Source: Magnetospirillum fulvum MGU-K5 (GTDB lineage Bacteria; Pseudomonadota; Alphaproteobacteria; Rhodospirillales; Magnetospirillaceae). Taken from it: a stretch of 64,000 nt of DNA. Positions within the stretch are counted from its first letter, which is position 1, and each line of letters starts with the position of its first letter. The notes beneath the pieces are model-generated. The model was given only the letters and a program-made list of their open reading frames with translations. It was not told where the DNA came from and did no database searches. The position numbers were made by a program, and so were the translations under genes. Below, piece by piece: positions 20,278 through 30,005 of this stretch. The stretch covers positions 1 through 64,000 of the forward strand of contig NZ_AQPH01000006.1 in the NCBI RefSeq assembly GCF_000442515.1, read 5' to 3'.

Positions 20278-20415
20278 GGGTTCATCCACTTGCACTCGCC
20301 ACAGATCGAGGGTGCCCCTGTCGACAGCCCGCGGTTCCCCGACGGACGATACAAGGGAACATACTCATGATGTGGTTGCCGCCACAATTCGTCAACCGGC
20401 TGACCGGGCTTTTTA

Positions 20416-22761
20416 TTACCTTTCGGTATTGCGGTCGGCCAAGGCACGCTTGACCGCTCCGGCCAGTTGGGCCAGCGAGAACGGTTTGGGCAGGAAGGCA
20501 AACCCGGCATCCGGACCGATTCCGTCGCGGGCGACATCCTCGGAATAGCCGGAAATCAGGATCACCCGCACCTGGGGCCGCTCGGTCCGCACCAGCCCGG
20601 CCAGGGTAACACCATCCATCCCCGGCATCACCACGTCCGAGATCAGCAGGTCGATCCGCTCTGGACCGCGCAACACCTCGGTTGCCTGCTCGCCCGAGCG
20701 GGCCTCGATCACGGTATAGCCCTTGTTGCGCAGCGCCCGCGCTCCGAACAGGCGCACCGCGTCCTCGTCCTCGACCAGCAAGATGGTGCCGCTGCCGGTC
20801 AGATCGGTGGTCGATTGCGCCTCTTCGGCGGTCGCGCTGCGGCGGGGATCGACCGCGCCGCCCACCGGGTCGCCTTCGATCCGGGGCAGATAGATCGAGA
20901 AGGTTGCGCCCTGGCCCGGCTCGCTATCGACGAAGACGAAGCCGTCGGTCTGGCGCACGATGCCATAGACCGTCGATAGCCCGAGTCCGGTGCCCGCCCC
21001 GATTTCCTTGGTCGAAAAGAACGGTTCGAAGATGCGGGGCAGGGTGTCGCGGCCGATCCCGGTGCCGGTGTCGGCGATCTCGATCAGCACGTAATCGCCC
21101 GGCGGCATCAGTTCCGGTCCACGCTGGACCGCCTGATCGACATGAACCGCATTGGTGCGGATGGTCAGGGTCCCGCCGCCCGGCATCGCATCGCGGGCAT
21201 TGACCGCCAGATTGATGATGACCTGATCGAACTGGCCGGGATCGACCCGCACCAGACCGAGGGCGCGGCCGTGGACCATCTTCAGCTCGATCGTCTCGCC
21301 CAGCAGGCGGCGCAGCAGTGTCGAGAGTTCGGCCAGGGCGTCGGTGACCGCCAGCCGTCGCGGCTGCAACGCCTGACGGCGCGAAAAAGCCAGCAACTGA
21401 CGCACCAGGGCGGCGGCGCGGTTGGCGTTCTGTTTGACCTGCATGATGTCGGCAAAGCTGGGATCGCCGACGCCGTGGCGTTGCAACAAAAGATCGCAAA
21501 AGCCGATCATCGCCGTCAGGAGATTATTGAAATCGTGGGCGACCCCACCGGCCAATTGCCCCATCGCCTGCATCTTCTGGCTTTGGGCGAATTGCAATTC
21601 AAGGTTGCGTTGCTCGGTGGCGTCGATGAAATGAATCACCAGCCCGGTGATGTCGCCATCCTCGTGGGATGGGCTGACGAACAATTGGGCGATGGGCGCA
21701 CGCTTGCCCGCCAGCCGGACGTCGAGATGAGTGCCGGGCAACGATCCCTGCATCACCCGTCCCAATTGCTCGACCGCCCCGGCGCGGCTGTCCTCGGCGA
21801 TCAGCCCGGAGACGGTGCGGCCGATGATGTCGTCACGGTCGATTCCCAGCATCGCCTGAAGCGCCAGATTACAGCCCGACAGGGTGCCGTCGGGCTCGAC
21901 CAGGGCGATCCCCACCGGGGCATCGTCAAACAGCCAGCGGAAGCGGCGTTCGGCGGCGCGGACCGCGCGTTCCAGATGCTGTTCCGGCAGCGGGTCGCGC
22001 ACCACCACCGAGCGGGTGAACATCTCGCCGCCTTCGTCGAACACCGAATGAGCGACCAGCCCCTGGAACACTTCGCCGCTGCGCCCCTTGAAGCGCAGTT
22101 CCGCCCGCTCTTCCTCGGGGTTGGGGACGGTGCCGAGCAACTCTTCGAGGGTGCGGCCGACCAGTTCCTCGCCGGTGCGACCCAGCCAGTCGGTCAGCCG
22201 TTGATTGACATAACGGACGGTCCCGTTCGCATCGGCCGAATAGCATCCCACCGGGAGGTAATCGACGAAGTCGGACAACAATTCGTTCTCGCGCCGCAGC
22301 GTCTCGACGATCGCGCGGCGCCCGCTGACATCCTCGGCGGTCCAGATCAGCATACCGGGACTGGACCCCGGCTTGACCTCCAGCGCCAGCCATTCCCGTC
22401 CGCCGCCGGGCAGGGATAACCCGATCTCCGCCCGGCGCGGCGCACCCAGCCGAGAGGCGATCTCCAGCCGCTCGATCCCGGCGGTGGCGCGCTCGTCGCC
22501 CTCGGTCCGGGTCCGGAGCGTCGCCAGCGGATCGGCCGCCGGTCCCATCAGACGGCGGCCGGCGCGGTTGCGGAACAGCTCGGCGCCATCGCTGCCCACC
22601 ACCAGCACGGCGCGGCTGTCGTCTTCCAAGGCGGCGGCCAGAGCGGCGGCAAGCCGGGCCGGGGCGGGACGGCGACGGGTCAGCCGCGACCACCATGCCG
22701 CCAGCCGCGATGGCGTGGGCGGGGCGGACGGTGGGGGCGTGGGGGCATCGTCAGTGCGCAA
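20416..22761 (-). CDS. cckA: CckA-like hybrid sensor histidine kinase
   Basis: This hybrid kinase feeds the alphaproteobacterial CtrA phosphorelay. The product is 781 aa: PAS-like regions (about residues 45-390), then a HisKA domain with GGVAHDFNNLL (His near 405). An ATPase domain follows (NLAVNARDAMPGGG, EPFFSTKEIGAGTGLGLSTV), then a receiver domain with phospho-acceptor Asp in LLISDVVMPGMDG (about 707). The HDFNNLL box and the flhB neighbour are characteristic of CckA. No N-terminal membrane segments are evident, unlike Caulobacter CckA. The start appears to be TTG at 22761, overlapping the flhB stop by 11 nt. Confidence 0.88.
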   Translation of the reverse strand: MRTDDAPTPPPSAPPTPSRLAAWWSRLTRRRPAPARLAAALAAALEDDSRAVLVVGSDGAELFRNRAGRRLMGPAADPLATLRTRTEGDERATAGIERLEIASRLGAPRRAEIGLSLPGGGREWLALEVKPGSSPGMLIWTAEDVSGRRAIVETLRRENELLSDFVDYLPVGCYSADANGTVRYVNQRLTDWLGRTGEELVGRTLEELLGTVPNPEEERAELRFKGRSGEVFQGLVAHSVFDEGGEMFTRSVVVRDPLPEQHLERAVRAAERRFRWLFDDAPVGIALVEPDGTLSGCNLALQAMLGIDRDDIIGRTVSGLIAEDSRAGAVEQLGRVMQGSLPGTHLDVRLAGKRAPIAQLFVSPSHEDGDITGLVIHFIDATEQRNLELQFAQSQKMQAMGQLAGGVAHDFNNLLTAMIGFCDLLLQRHGVGDPSFADIMQVKQNANRAAALVRQLLAFSRRQALQPRRLAVTDALAELSTLLRRLLGETIELKMVHGRALGLVRVDPGQFDQVIINLAVNARDAMPGGGTLTIRTNAVHVDQAVQRGPELMPPGDYVLIEIADTGTGIGRDTLPRIFEPFFSTKEIGAGTGLGLSTVYGIVRQTDGFVFVDSEPGQGATFSIYLPRIEGDPVGGAVDPRRSATAEEAQSTTDLTGSGTILLVEDEDAVRLFGARALRNKGYTVIEARSGEQATEVLRGPERIDLLISDVVMPGMDGVTLAGLVRTERPQVRVILISGYSEDVARDGIGPDAGFAFLPKPFSLAQLAGAVKRALADRNTER

Positions 22762-23818
22762 GGCGGCCCTTCAGCTTCATGACATAGCCGATCACTTCGG
22801 CCACCGCTTTGTAATGCTCGGGTGGGATTTCCGCGTCAATCTCGACGGTGGCGAACAAGGCGCGGGCCAGCGGCGGGTTTTCGACCAGCGGAACCTCGTG
22901 CTCCTCGGCCAGTTCGCGGATTCGCTTGGCGATCAGGTCGGCACCCTTCGCCACCAGCCGGGGGGCACCCATCGTTTCCATGTCGTATTTCAGCGCGACG
23001 GCATAGTGGGTCGGGTTGGTCACCACGACGTCGGCGGTGGGAACCGCGGTCATCATCCGCGAGCGCGCCCGCTGCATCCGCAGATTGCGCAGGCGGCCCT
23101 TGATCATCGGGTCGCCTTCGGTCTGCTTGTGCTCGTCCTTGACCTCCTGCTTGGACATTTTCATCTTCTGGGTGAAGGTCCAGCGCTGATAGGCCCAGTC
23201 GGCGGCGGCCATCGCGGTTACCATCAACATCGCGATGATCATCATGTGGAGAACCTGGCTGCGCAGGTATTCCAGAATCGTCGTCAGGTCCAGCGCCGCC
23301 AGCCCGACATATTCGTCAAGCCGTCCGCGCAGCACCAGGAACACTACGATCCCGACCGTGGCGACCTTGAACAGCGATTTCAGGAACTCGACCAGATTGT
23401 TCATCGAGACCAGCTTCGCCACGCCCTTCATCGGGTTGATCTTGTTGAAATCGGGCATGATCCGCTTGGGCACGAACATCAGCCCGTTCTGGGCCACCAC
23501 CGAGGTGACGCCAAGGATCAGCATCAGCGCCAACGGAATCAGCAGCAACAGCAAGGTCTTGAAGGTGAGGTCGGTCAGGGTGCGGCCGATTCCGCCCGGG
23601 CTCATGTCGAAGGCGTGGGGGCGTTCGATGAACGGTAGCAGCAAGGTGTTGAGGTCGCGGGCCAGCGGCGACACCATCAGCGCCACCACCACCAGCGTTC
23701 CCATCAGCCCGGCCCAGGTGCGGACTTCGATCGAGGTCGCGACCTGACCTTCCTTGCGGGCATTGTCGAGTTTTCGGTCTGTTGGTTGCTCGGATTTGTC
23801 TTCTGACTCTTCGGCCAT
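22751..23818 (-). CDS. flhB: Flagellar export apparatus protein FlhB
   Basis: FlhB is the export-gate component that switches substrate specificity from rod/hook to filament. The product is 355 aa with four membrane segments in the first two thirds. The autocleavage site NPTH occurs in TADVVVTNPTHYAVAL. The KSEQPTDRKLDNARKEGQV N-terminus is typical. The gene lies between fliR and cckA. Confidence 0.97.
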   Translation of the reverse strand: MAEESEDKSEQPTDRKLDNARKEGQVATSIEVRTWAGLMGTLVVVALMVSPLARDLNTLLLPFIERPHAFDMSPGGIGRTLTDLTFKTLLLLLIPLALMLILGVTSVVAQNGLMFVPKRIMPDFNKINPMKGVAKLVSMNNLVEFLKSLFKVATVGIVVFLVLRGRLDEYVGLAALDLTTILEYLRSQVLHMMIIAMLMVTAMAAADWAYQRWTFTQKMKMSKQEVKDEHKQTEGDPMIKGRLRNLRMQRARSRMMTAVPTADVVVTNPTHYAVALKYDMETMGAPRLVAKGADLIAKRIRELAEEHEVPLVENPPLARALFATVEIDAEIPPEHYKAVAEVIGYVMKLKGRLAH

Positions 23819-23822
23819 CGCG

Positions 23823-24587
23823 TCACCCCGGCGGAAGGTAGGGGATCAGGGTATTCTCGAACAGCCGCAGGAACAGGGCGATCACTGTTGACAGGCTGGC
23901 CATGAACACCGCCATCCCGATCAGCAACTGAATCGGCATCGCGACAAAGAACACCTGCATCTGCGGCACCAGCCGCGACAGCAGCCCGAGGCCGGTATAG
24001 AACACCAGCCCGAAGACCACCAGCGGGGCCGAGAATTGCAGCCCGATCCGGAACGTCTCGGTCAGCAGATGGGACAGCGTTTCGGAAAAGTCACCGAGCG
24101 GCAGCGTTCGTCCCGGCTGGAACAGGTCATAGGATTCGATCACCGCCCGGAACATCAAATGGTGCAGATCGGTCGAAAACACCGCCAGCATCCCGATATT
24201 GGTGAGAAAGCCGGTCAGCAACTGGCTTTGCTGCTGGGCGATCGGGTCGAACGAAAAGGCGTTGGTCAGTCCGGTCATATAGCCGATCATCGACCCGGCT
24301 AGATTGAGTGTGCCCATCACAAAGGTCACCACGCTACCGATGAACACGCCGATCATCACTTCGCCGCCCAACAGCGCCAGCATCGATCCCGGCGTTGGCG
24401 GGGTTGCGGGTAGGAGCGGCCCCAGCGTCGGCAGCATCAGGAACGAGATCGACAGCGACAGCAGCAGGCGAATGCGGGTGCTGACCAATTGCCCGCCCAA
24501 TCCGGGCAGCATGAACATTGCCGCGCCGATGCGGGCGAAGATCAGGAAAAAGCGATAGACGTCGAGTTGGAGCAGTTCGGTCAGCAC
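23823..24587 (-). CDS. fliR: Flagellar export apparatus protein FliR
   Basis: FliR is a polytopic core subunit of the flagellar type III export gate with FliP and FliQ. The product is 254 aa with about six membrane segments. FARIGAAMFMLPGLGG near the N-terminus and the LAGSMIGYMTGL region are typical. A GTG at 24587 is the start, 7 nt after the fliQ stop. The flhB start follows 4 nt after the fliR stop. Confidence 0.95.
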   Translation of the reverse strand: MLTELLQLDVYRFFLIFARIGAAMFMLPGLGGQLVSTRIRLLLSLSISFLMLPTLGPLLPATPPTPGSMLALLGGEVMIGVFIGSVVTFVMGTLNLAGSMIGYMTGLTNAFSFDPIAQQQSQLLTGFLTNIGMLAVFSTDLHHLMFRAVIESYDLFQPGRTLPLGDFSETLSHLLTETFRIGLQFSAPLVVFGLVFYTGLGLLSRLVPQMQVFFVAMPIQLLIGMAVFMASLSTVIALFLRLFENTLIPYLPPG

Positions 24588-24594
24588 GGCGGGA

Positions 24595-24864
24595 TCATCC
24601 GCCGCCAGCGATCACCCTGTCCATCGTGTGCTTCCAGAATTCGGTCAACTGCCCCAGGATGAACGGCAGGAACAGCACCAGAGAGGCGAAGACCAGCATC
24701 AGCTTTGGCACGAAGGTCAGGGTCTGTTCCTGAATCTGGGTCAGGGTCTGGAAGATCGAAATGACCAGTCCAACGGCCAGCGCGGTCAGCAGACTAGGTG
24801 CGGAAACCACCAGGGTGACCACCACCGCCTCGCGCGCGACATCAATCAGTTCCGCCTCGGTCAT
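24595..24864 (-). CDS. fliQ: Flagellar export apparatus protein FliQ
   Basis: FliQ is a small export-gate subunit of 89 aa with two transmembrane helices (VVTLVVSAPSLLTALAVGLV and LMLVFASLVLFLPFILGQL). They are joined by the conserved ISIFQTLTQIQEQTLTFVPK loop. The gene lies 12 nt after fliE. Confidence 0.96.
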   Translation of the reverse strand: MTEAELIDVAREAVVVTLVVSAPSLLTALAVGLVISIFQTLTQIQEQTLTFVPKLMLVFASLVLFLPFILGQLTEFWKHTMDRVIAGGG

Positions 24865-24876
24865 ATCGGCGGACCT

Positions 24877-25209
24877 TTAAATCGGCATACGCAGAATTTC
24901 GGTATAGGCGTTGATGACCTTGTCGCGGATGTTGACGACGGTGTTCAAGGTCAGCTCGGTATTGGCGACGGCGGCGACCACTTCGCGGATATCGGCCTTG
25001 CCCGCCACCGCCGACAGCGAGGCGCGCTCGGCCTCTTTCGCCCCGCCGATCGCCACCTTGGCGGCGTCTTTCAGGACGCTGGCGAAGTCGGTGCCGGTCC
25101 CGGCATCGGTCGCGCTGGTTTCACTGCTGCTGCTGCTCCCACCCAGGGCTGCCAACGGATCGGCGGCGGTGCGGTAGGCGGAGATGGCGTTGGTGATCGA
25201 GGAGGTCAT
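24877..25209 (-). CDS. fliE: Flagellar hook-basal body protein FliE
   Basis: FliE joins the MS ring to the proximal rod and is the first rod protein exported. The product is 110 aa. A Ser/Ala-rich N-terminus is followed by FASVLKDAAKVAIGGAKEAE and the conserved C-terminal region LTLNTVVNIRDKVINAYTEI. The gene lies between flgC and fliQ, a standard arrangement. Confidence 0.94.
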   Translation of the reverse strand: MTSSITNAISAYRTAADPLAALGGSSSSSETSATDAGTGTDFASVLKDAAKVAIGGAKEAERASLSAVAGKADIREVVAAVANTELTLNTVVNIRDKVINAYTEILRMPI

Positions 25210-25236
25210 GGCCGGGATATCCTAAGGTGATCGGCG

Positions 25237-25647
25237 CTAGCGGAGCATTTCGACCGTGCGCGACAGCAGCGTGCGCGAGGTGTTGATGACGTTCATGTTG
25301 GCCTCATAGCTGCGCTGGGCCTCGCGCATGTCCATCATTTCGATCAGCGGGTTGACGTTGGGGGTCAGCACATAGCCCTCGCGGTCGGCGGCGGGGTGCT
25401 TGGGGTCGTAACGGCGCTGAAAGTCCGAGGTATCGCCCTGGACCTTGTCGACCTTGACCTTGTTGATGCCGGTCGAGCGGTCGAGTTCATTCTTGAAGGT
25501 GACGACCTTGCGCCGATAGGGCAAGCCTTCGGGAGACTGGGCGGTCGAATCCACGTTCGCCATGTTCTCCGAGATCACGCGCAGCCGCTGCGACTGCACT
25601 TTCATACCGGAGATGGCGATCTGGGTGCTTTTGCTCAGTTCATCCAT
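25237..25647 (-). CDS. flgC: Flagellar proximal rod protein FlgC
   Basis: FlgC is a proximal rod subunit. The product is 136 aa. The N-terminal rod motif SQRLRVISENMANVDSTAQS and the C-terminal motif EAQRSYEANMNVINTSRTLL are both clear. The gene lies between flgB and fliE in the minus-strand flagellar operon. Confidence 0.96.
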   Translation of the reverse strand: MDELSKSTQIAISGMKVQSQRLRVISENMANVDSTAQSPEGLPYRRKVVTFKNELDRSTGINKVKVDKVQGDTSDFQRRYDPKHPAADREGYVLTPNVNPLIEMMDMREAQRSYEANMNVINTSRTLLSRTVEMLR

Positions 25648-25672
25648 GATTCACGCGTCCCATGATGGAAGG

Positions 25673-26074
25673 CTAGCGCTGCCCCAGCGCGCTCAGGATC
25701 ATTTTCTGGTATTTCTGGAACAGCGAGGCGGCGGCGTTGTACGAACTGCCCGCTTCACCGACCTTGGCCATCTGCTCTTCCAGAATCACGGCATTACCGT
25801 CGGGGGTCGATTCATAGGTCTTGCGCTGGGTCACCGATTTGAACGGATCGATGCCCATTTCCGGCACGATATGGGCGGCATTGGTCGCGACAGCGGTGAC
25901 GGTCGGGGTCTGGCTATCGGACAAAACCTCTTTGAACGACAGCGGCTTCAGGTCCTTGGGCAGATAGCGCGGCGTATTGGCGTTGGCGATATTTTCCGCC
26001 AACACTTCCTGACGCTGGGCCAGCCAGTCCATCTGGGCCTTGGTCGCCTTGAAAATGTCGAGCTTATCGTACAT
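25673..26074 (-). CDS. flgB: Flagellar proximal rod protein FlgB
   Basis: FlgB is the proximal rod subunit next to FliE. The product is 133 aa from ATG 26074 ([18 protein letters not shown]). The rod signature [19 protein letters not shown] is clear. An in-frame start further upstream (26134) would add basic residues not found in homologues. It is the first gene of this flagellar operon and is divergent from uvrB, with 115 bp between the two starts. Confidence 0.95.
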   Translation of the reverse strand: MYDKLDIFKATKAQMDWLAQRQEVLAENIANANTPRYLPKDLKPLSFKEVLSDSQTPTVTAVATNAAHIVPEMGIDPFKSVTQRKTYESTPDGNAVILEEQMAKVGEAGSSYNAAASLFQKYQKMILSALGQR

Positions 26075-26189
26075 CGTCCGACCTTTCGACCGTCGGCGGG
26101 GACACCATTTCCCCCTCCGAACCGTATTCTGCACTTTCGCTCCAGTGCCTTTAAGATTCGGTAAAGCTCGGCGGAGTTATCGTCTCGTC

Positions 26190-28304
26190 ATGATCCGTCC
26201 CCTCGTCGATATCATCGAACGCCCGCCCTTGCCCGAAGGCGAGGCGATGTTCGAAATCGTTTCCGATTACCAGCCCGCTGGCGATCAGCCCCAGGCGATC
26301 GAAGCGCTTAGTAAAGGCGTGATCGAGGGCGAGCGCGATCAGGTTCTGCTGGGCGTCACCGGCTCGGGCAAGACCTTCACGATGGCTCAGGTGATCGCGG
26401 CGACCCGCCGCCCGACCCTGGTGCTGGCCCCCAACAAGACGCTGGCCGCCCAGCTTTACGCCGAGATGAAGGGGTTCTTCCCCAACAACGCGGTCGAGTA
26501 TTTCGTCTCCTATTACGATTATTACCAGCCCGAAGCCTATATCCCCCGCACCGACACCTATATCGAGAAGGATTCGGCGATCAACGAAGAGATCGACCGG
26601 ATGCGCCATTCCGCCACCCGCGCCTTGCTGGAACGGCGCGATGTGGTGCTGGTCGCCTCGGTGTCATGCATCTATGGCATCGGCGCGGTCGAATCCTATG
26701 CGCGGATGACGATTGCTCTGAAGGCTGGCGAATCAATCGACCGCACCGAATTGCTGCGTCGGTTGGTCGAACTGCAATATACCCGCAACGACGCCGCCTT
26801 CGAGCGCGGCACCTTCCGCGTGCGCGGCGATGCGGTCGAGATTTTTCCGGTCCATTACGAGGATCGCGCCTGGCGGCTGTCGATGTTCGGCGACGAGATC
26901 GAGACGATCCACGAATTCGATCCGCTGACCGGCGAACGGACCTGCGGCCTGTCCGAGGTGACGGTCTATCCCTCCAGCCACTATGTCACGCCGCGTCCGA
27001 CGATCACCCAGGCGGTTAAGGGGATCAAGGTCGAGCTGAAACAGACGCTCGATCGCTTCAACGCAGAGGGCAAGTTGCTCGAGGCGCAGCGGCTGGAACA
27101 GCGCACGACCTTCGACATCGAGATGATGGAAGCGACCGGCCACTGCAAAAGCATCGAGAATTATTCCCGCTATCTGACCGGACGCAATCCGGGCGAGCCG
27201 CCGCCGACCCTGTTCGAATATCTGCCGCTGGACGCGCTGCTGATCGTCGATGAAAGCCACGTCACCGTGCCGCAGATCGGCGGGATGTACCGGGGCGACT
27301 ATCAGCGCAAGAGCGTGCTGGCCGAATTCGGCTTCCGCCTGCCGTCCTGCATCGATAACCGGCCGCTGAAATTCGAGGAATGGGAAGAGATGCGGCCGCA
27401 GACGGTCTATGTCTCGGCCACCCCCGGCCCGTGGGAGATGGAGCGGACCCAGGGCGTGTTCGTCGAACAGGTGATTCGCCCCACCGGGCTGATCGATCCG
27501 GTCTGCATCGTCCGTCCGGTCGAGCATCAGGTCGACGATCTGCTGGGCGAGTGCCGCGAGGTCGCGGCCAAGGGATTCCGTATCCTGGTCACCACCCTGA
27601 CCAAGAAGATGTCCGAGGATCTGACCGAGTACCTTCACGATAACGGGGTGCGGGTGCGCTATCTCCATTCCGATATCGACACGCTGGAGCGGATCGAGAT
27701 CATCCGCGATCTGCGGCTGGGGGCGTTTGACGTGCTGGTCGGAATCAATCTGCTGCGGGAAGGGCTGGATATCCCCGAATGTGCCCTGGTCGCGATTCTT
27801 GATGCCGACAAGGAAGGGTTCCTCCGCTCGAAGACCTCGCTGGTCCAGACGATCGGCCGCGCCGCCCGCAATGTCGAAGGCCGGGTGATCCTCTATGCCG
27901 ACAAGATTACCGCCAGCCTTGATTACGCGATTTCCGAGACCAACCGGCGGCGCGAGAAGCAGCAGGCTTATAACGTCGCCCACGGCATCACCCCGGAAAG
28001 CATCCGCAAATCGATTACCGATGTGATTCACAGCGTGCCCGAACAGGATTACGTCACCGTCTCGACCGGCGAGTCCGGTCTGGGCCATGCCGTCGGAAAA
28101 TCGTTGGCGCAAATCCGCGCCGATCTGGAAAAGCGGATGAAGGCGGCGGCGGCCGACCTTGAATTTGAAACCGCCGCCCGGCTGCGCGACGAATTGCGCC
28201 GCCTTGCCGCCGCCGAGTTGGAGCTTCCCGTACCGGGTGGGGCTGCCCCGCCGCGAGCACCCCAGACCCAAAGCCGGGGGCGGCGCAAGGGCAAGGGGCG
28301 GTAG
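26190..28304 (+). CDS. uvrB: Excinuclease ABC subunit B
   Basis: UvrB is the damage-verifying helicase of nucleotide excision repair; it forms the UvrAB scanning complex and then recruits UvrC. The product is about 704 aa. It has the Walker A motif GVTGSGKTF, the beta-hairpin region [37 protein letters not shown], and [15 protein letters not shown] (motif VI). A C-terminal UVR domain ([18 protein letters not shown]) is followed by a basic tail. ATG 26190 is used; ATG 26247 (MFEIVSDY), with a purine-rich stretch upstream, is an alternative. Confidence 0.97.
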   Translation: MIRPLVDIIERPPLPEGEAMFEIVSDYQPAGDQPQAIEALSKGVIEGERDQVLLGVTGSGKTFTMAQVIAATRRPTLVLAPNKTLAAQLYAEMKGFFPNNAVEYFVSYYDYYQPEAYIPRTDTYIEKDSAINEEIDRMRHSATRALLERRDVVLVASVSCIYGIGAVESYARMTIALKAGESIDRTELLRRLVELQYTRNDAAFERGTFRVRGDAVEIFPVHYEDRAWRLSMFGDEIETIHEFDPLTGERTCGLSEVTVYPSSHYVTPRPTITQAVKGIKVELKQTLDRFNAEGKLLEAQRLEQRTTFDIEMMEATGHCKSIENYSRYLTGRNPGEPPPTLFEYLPLDALLIVDESHVTVPQIGGMYRGDYQRKSVLAEFGFRLPSCIDNRPLKFEEWEEMRPQTVYVSATPGPWEMERTQGVFVEQVIRPTGLIDPVCIVRPVEHQVDDLLGECREVAAKGFRILVTTLTKKMSEDLTEYLHDNGVRVRYLHSDIDTLERIEIIRDLRLGAFDVLVGINLLREGLDIPECALVAILDADKEGFLRSKTSLVQTIGRAARNVEGRVILYADKITASLDYAISETNRRREKQQAYNVAHGITPESIRKSITDVIHSVPEQDYVTVSTGESGLGHAVGKSLAQIRADLEKRMKAAAADLEFETAARLRDELRRLAAAELELPVPGGAAPPRAPQTQSRGRRKGKGR

Positions 28305-28337
28305 GAGACGCCAAGCGACGTGGATCGTTTCGGCTGG

Positions 28338-28397
28338 TTGACTCTTATAATCTACTAGATATATAAACTGACCATTGTTGCAAAGGATGCAATGGTC
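28338..28397 (+). promoter_or_regulatory. Promoter with overlapping palindrome for the permease operon
   Basis: TTGACT (28338-28343) and TATAAA (28362-28367) are 18 bp apart and form a plausible sigma-70 promoter. An 8-bp inverted repeat, GACCATTG (28370-28377) with CAATGGTC (28390-28397), begins just after the -10 element, about where transcription would start. This is a common place for a repressor operator. A shorter palindrome (TTGCA-N5-TGCAA, 28378-28392) lies inside it. No regulator gene is adjacent. Confidence 0.55.
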
Positions 28398-28497
28398 GCA
28401 TGGTGTCCGTTCTGATCCCCTGGGGAGACGTCGTCGGTTTTGCCGGCTTCGCCCTCTATCTCCCCGCCGTGGCCGGGGCTGCTGATCCTTGTACGGA

Positions 28498-28539
28498 GGC
28501 GGTGGCTCTCTAGCTGCCGCCGTGGCCGCAACACGGCCA
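28498..28539 (+). other. Tandem leader hairpins upstream of the permease gene
   Basis: Two stem-loops lie in the roughly 200-nt leader. The first (28498-28521) has a 9-bp stem with a 6-nt loop and two G-T pairs. The second (28523-28539) has a 6-bp stem (TGGCCG/CGGCCA) with a 5-nt loop and is followed by ATTTCCCC. They may form an attenuator or leader control element. No known riboswitch consensus was recognised; SAM-II was considered because of the MetY-like gene but does not match. Confidence 0.35.
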
Positions 28540-28580
28540 TTTCCCCGTCAGACCGGCTTTATCCACGGGAGATCGGAACC

Positions 28581-30005
28581 ATGAGTTCGTCCTTTCACGC
28601 GCCCAGGGGCTCCCTGCGGCGTGACCACTTGTCCTTTACCGATGTTGTGGCCCAGGCGGTCGGCACCATCGCCCCCTCGGGAACGCCTGCCTTTGTTGTT
28701 CTGGGAGTCTTTGCCATCGCAGGCAACGGAACCTGGCTGGCTTATCTGTTTGCCACCTTCGCCCTGCTGCTGCTGTCGCTCAACGTCAACGTCTTCGCCA
28801 GTCGATCGGCGTCGCCCGGGGCGTTGTACGCCTTTGTCGGCCAGGGGCTCGGGCCGCTGTGGGGCAGCGTCACCGGCTGGGGCTTGGTGATCGCCTATCT
28901 GTTTACCGCCGGTGCGGTGATCGCCGGGTCGGTCAATTACGCCCAGGTCGTGCTTCAGGCTTTATTCGGCGTTCCGCCCGACACGGTGGGGGCGGTGCTG
29001 TTGTCGCTGCTGGCGATCAGCCTTGCCTTTATTGTCGCCTGGCGCAGCATCAAACTGTCGACCCGGCTGTCCCTGACCCTGGAGGCGGTGACGATCGGGG
29101 CGATTCTGGTCGTGCTGGCGGTCTATCTGCTGCGCGCCGACCATGTCGTCGATGCCGCCCAACTCTCGCTGGACGGAGTGTCGCGCGATAATTTCCTGCT
29201 CGGTCTGGTGCTGGCCTTTTTCAGCTTCGTCGGCTTTGAAAGTGCCACGGTGCTGGGGCATGAGGCCAAGGCCCCGCTGCGGGTGATTCCCCGCTCGGTG
29301 ATTGTCACCGTGCTGTCAACCGGCATCTTCTTCGTCGTTGCCTCCTATATCCTGGTTGCCGCGTTCCAGGGGGCCGCGACCAGTCTGGATAAGACGGATG
29401 CACCGCTGTCGGTTCTGGCCCAATCGGTTGGGCTGGGCGCGCTCGGCCCGGTGATTGCTGCCGGGGTGTCGGCCAGCTTTTTCGCCTCGGCCCTGGCCAG
29501 CATCAACGCCGCCGCGCGGGTGATCTTCCTGCTGTCCCGGCACGGCATCGTCCACGGCAAGGCGGGTGACGCCCACGAAATCCACGCCACCCCCTATATC
29601 GCCATCGCGATTTCCGCCGGGGTGGTGCTGGTTCTGTCGCTGCCGCTGACCGTGCTGGGAATCGGCCTGCTGGATTCCTTTGCCTATCTGGGAACCATCG
29701 CCACCTTCGGCTTCCTGGTGTCCTACATCCTGGTGTCGGTCGGCGCCCCGGTCTATCTGCGCCGTCGCGGCGAATTGAAGCCGCATAATATCGCGGTGTC
29801 GGTGGCTTCGGTTCTGTTGCTGCTGGTGCCGCTGGTGGGCGCGCTCTATCCGGTGCCCGCCTTCCCGCTGAACCTGCTGCCCTATGTGTTCCTGGTTCTG
29901 CTCGGATTGGGCGTCGCCCATTTCCTGCGGCTGCGTCAATCGTCGCCCGAGGTCCTGGGCATTATCCAGGCCGACCTCAATCAATCGGTGGAAGCGGCGG
30001 AATGA
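28581..30005 (+). CDS. APC-superfamily amino acid/amine permease
   Basis: This is a predicted inner-membrane secondary transporter of 474 aa with about twelve hydrophobic segments. The N-terminal helix region LSFTDVVAQAVGTIAPSGTP, and SRSASPGALYAFVGQGLGPL with the broken first helix, are typical of the amino acid-polyamine-organocation superfamily. A conserved GFESATVLGHEA lies mid-protein. The substrate cannot be read from sequence. The gene is first in a four-gene operon, and its TGA overlaps the aminotransferase start (ATGA). ATG 28581 is preferred because it starts just before the first conserved segment. Confidence 0.88.
   Translation: MSSSFHAPRGSLRRDHLSFTDVVAQAVGTIAPSGTPAFVVLGVFAIAGNGTWLAYLFATFALLLLSLNVNVFASRSASPGALYAFVGQGLGPLWGSVTGWGLVIAYLFTAGAVIAGSVNYAQVVLQALFGVPPDTVGAVLLSLLAISLAFIVAWRSIKLSTRLSLTLEAVTIGAILVVLAVYLLRADHVVDAAQLSLDGVSRDNFLLGLVLAFFSFVGFESATVLGHEAKAPLRVIPRSVIVTVLSTGIFFVVASYILVAAFQGAATSLDKTDAPLSVLAQSVGLGALGPVIAAGVSASFFASALASINAAARVIFLLSRHGIVHGKAGDAHEIHATPYIAIAISAGVVLVLSLPLTVLGIGLLDSFAYLGTIATFGFLVSYILVSVGAPVYLRRRGELKPHNIAVSVASVLLLLVPLVGALYPVPAFPLNLLPYVFLVLLGLGVAHFLRLRQSSPEVLGIIQADLNQSVEAAE

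Noticed and set aside
28398-28580. SAM-II or other known riboswitch before the permease operon
   Set aside because: Hairpins are present, but no known consensus core could be matched by eye.
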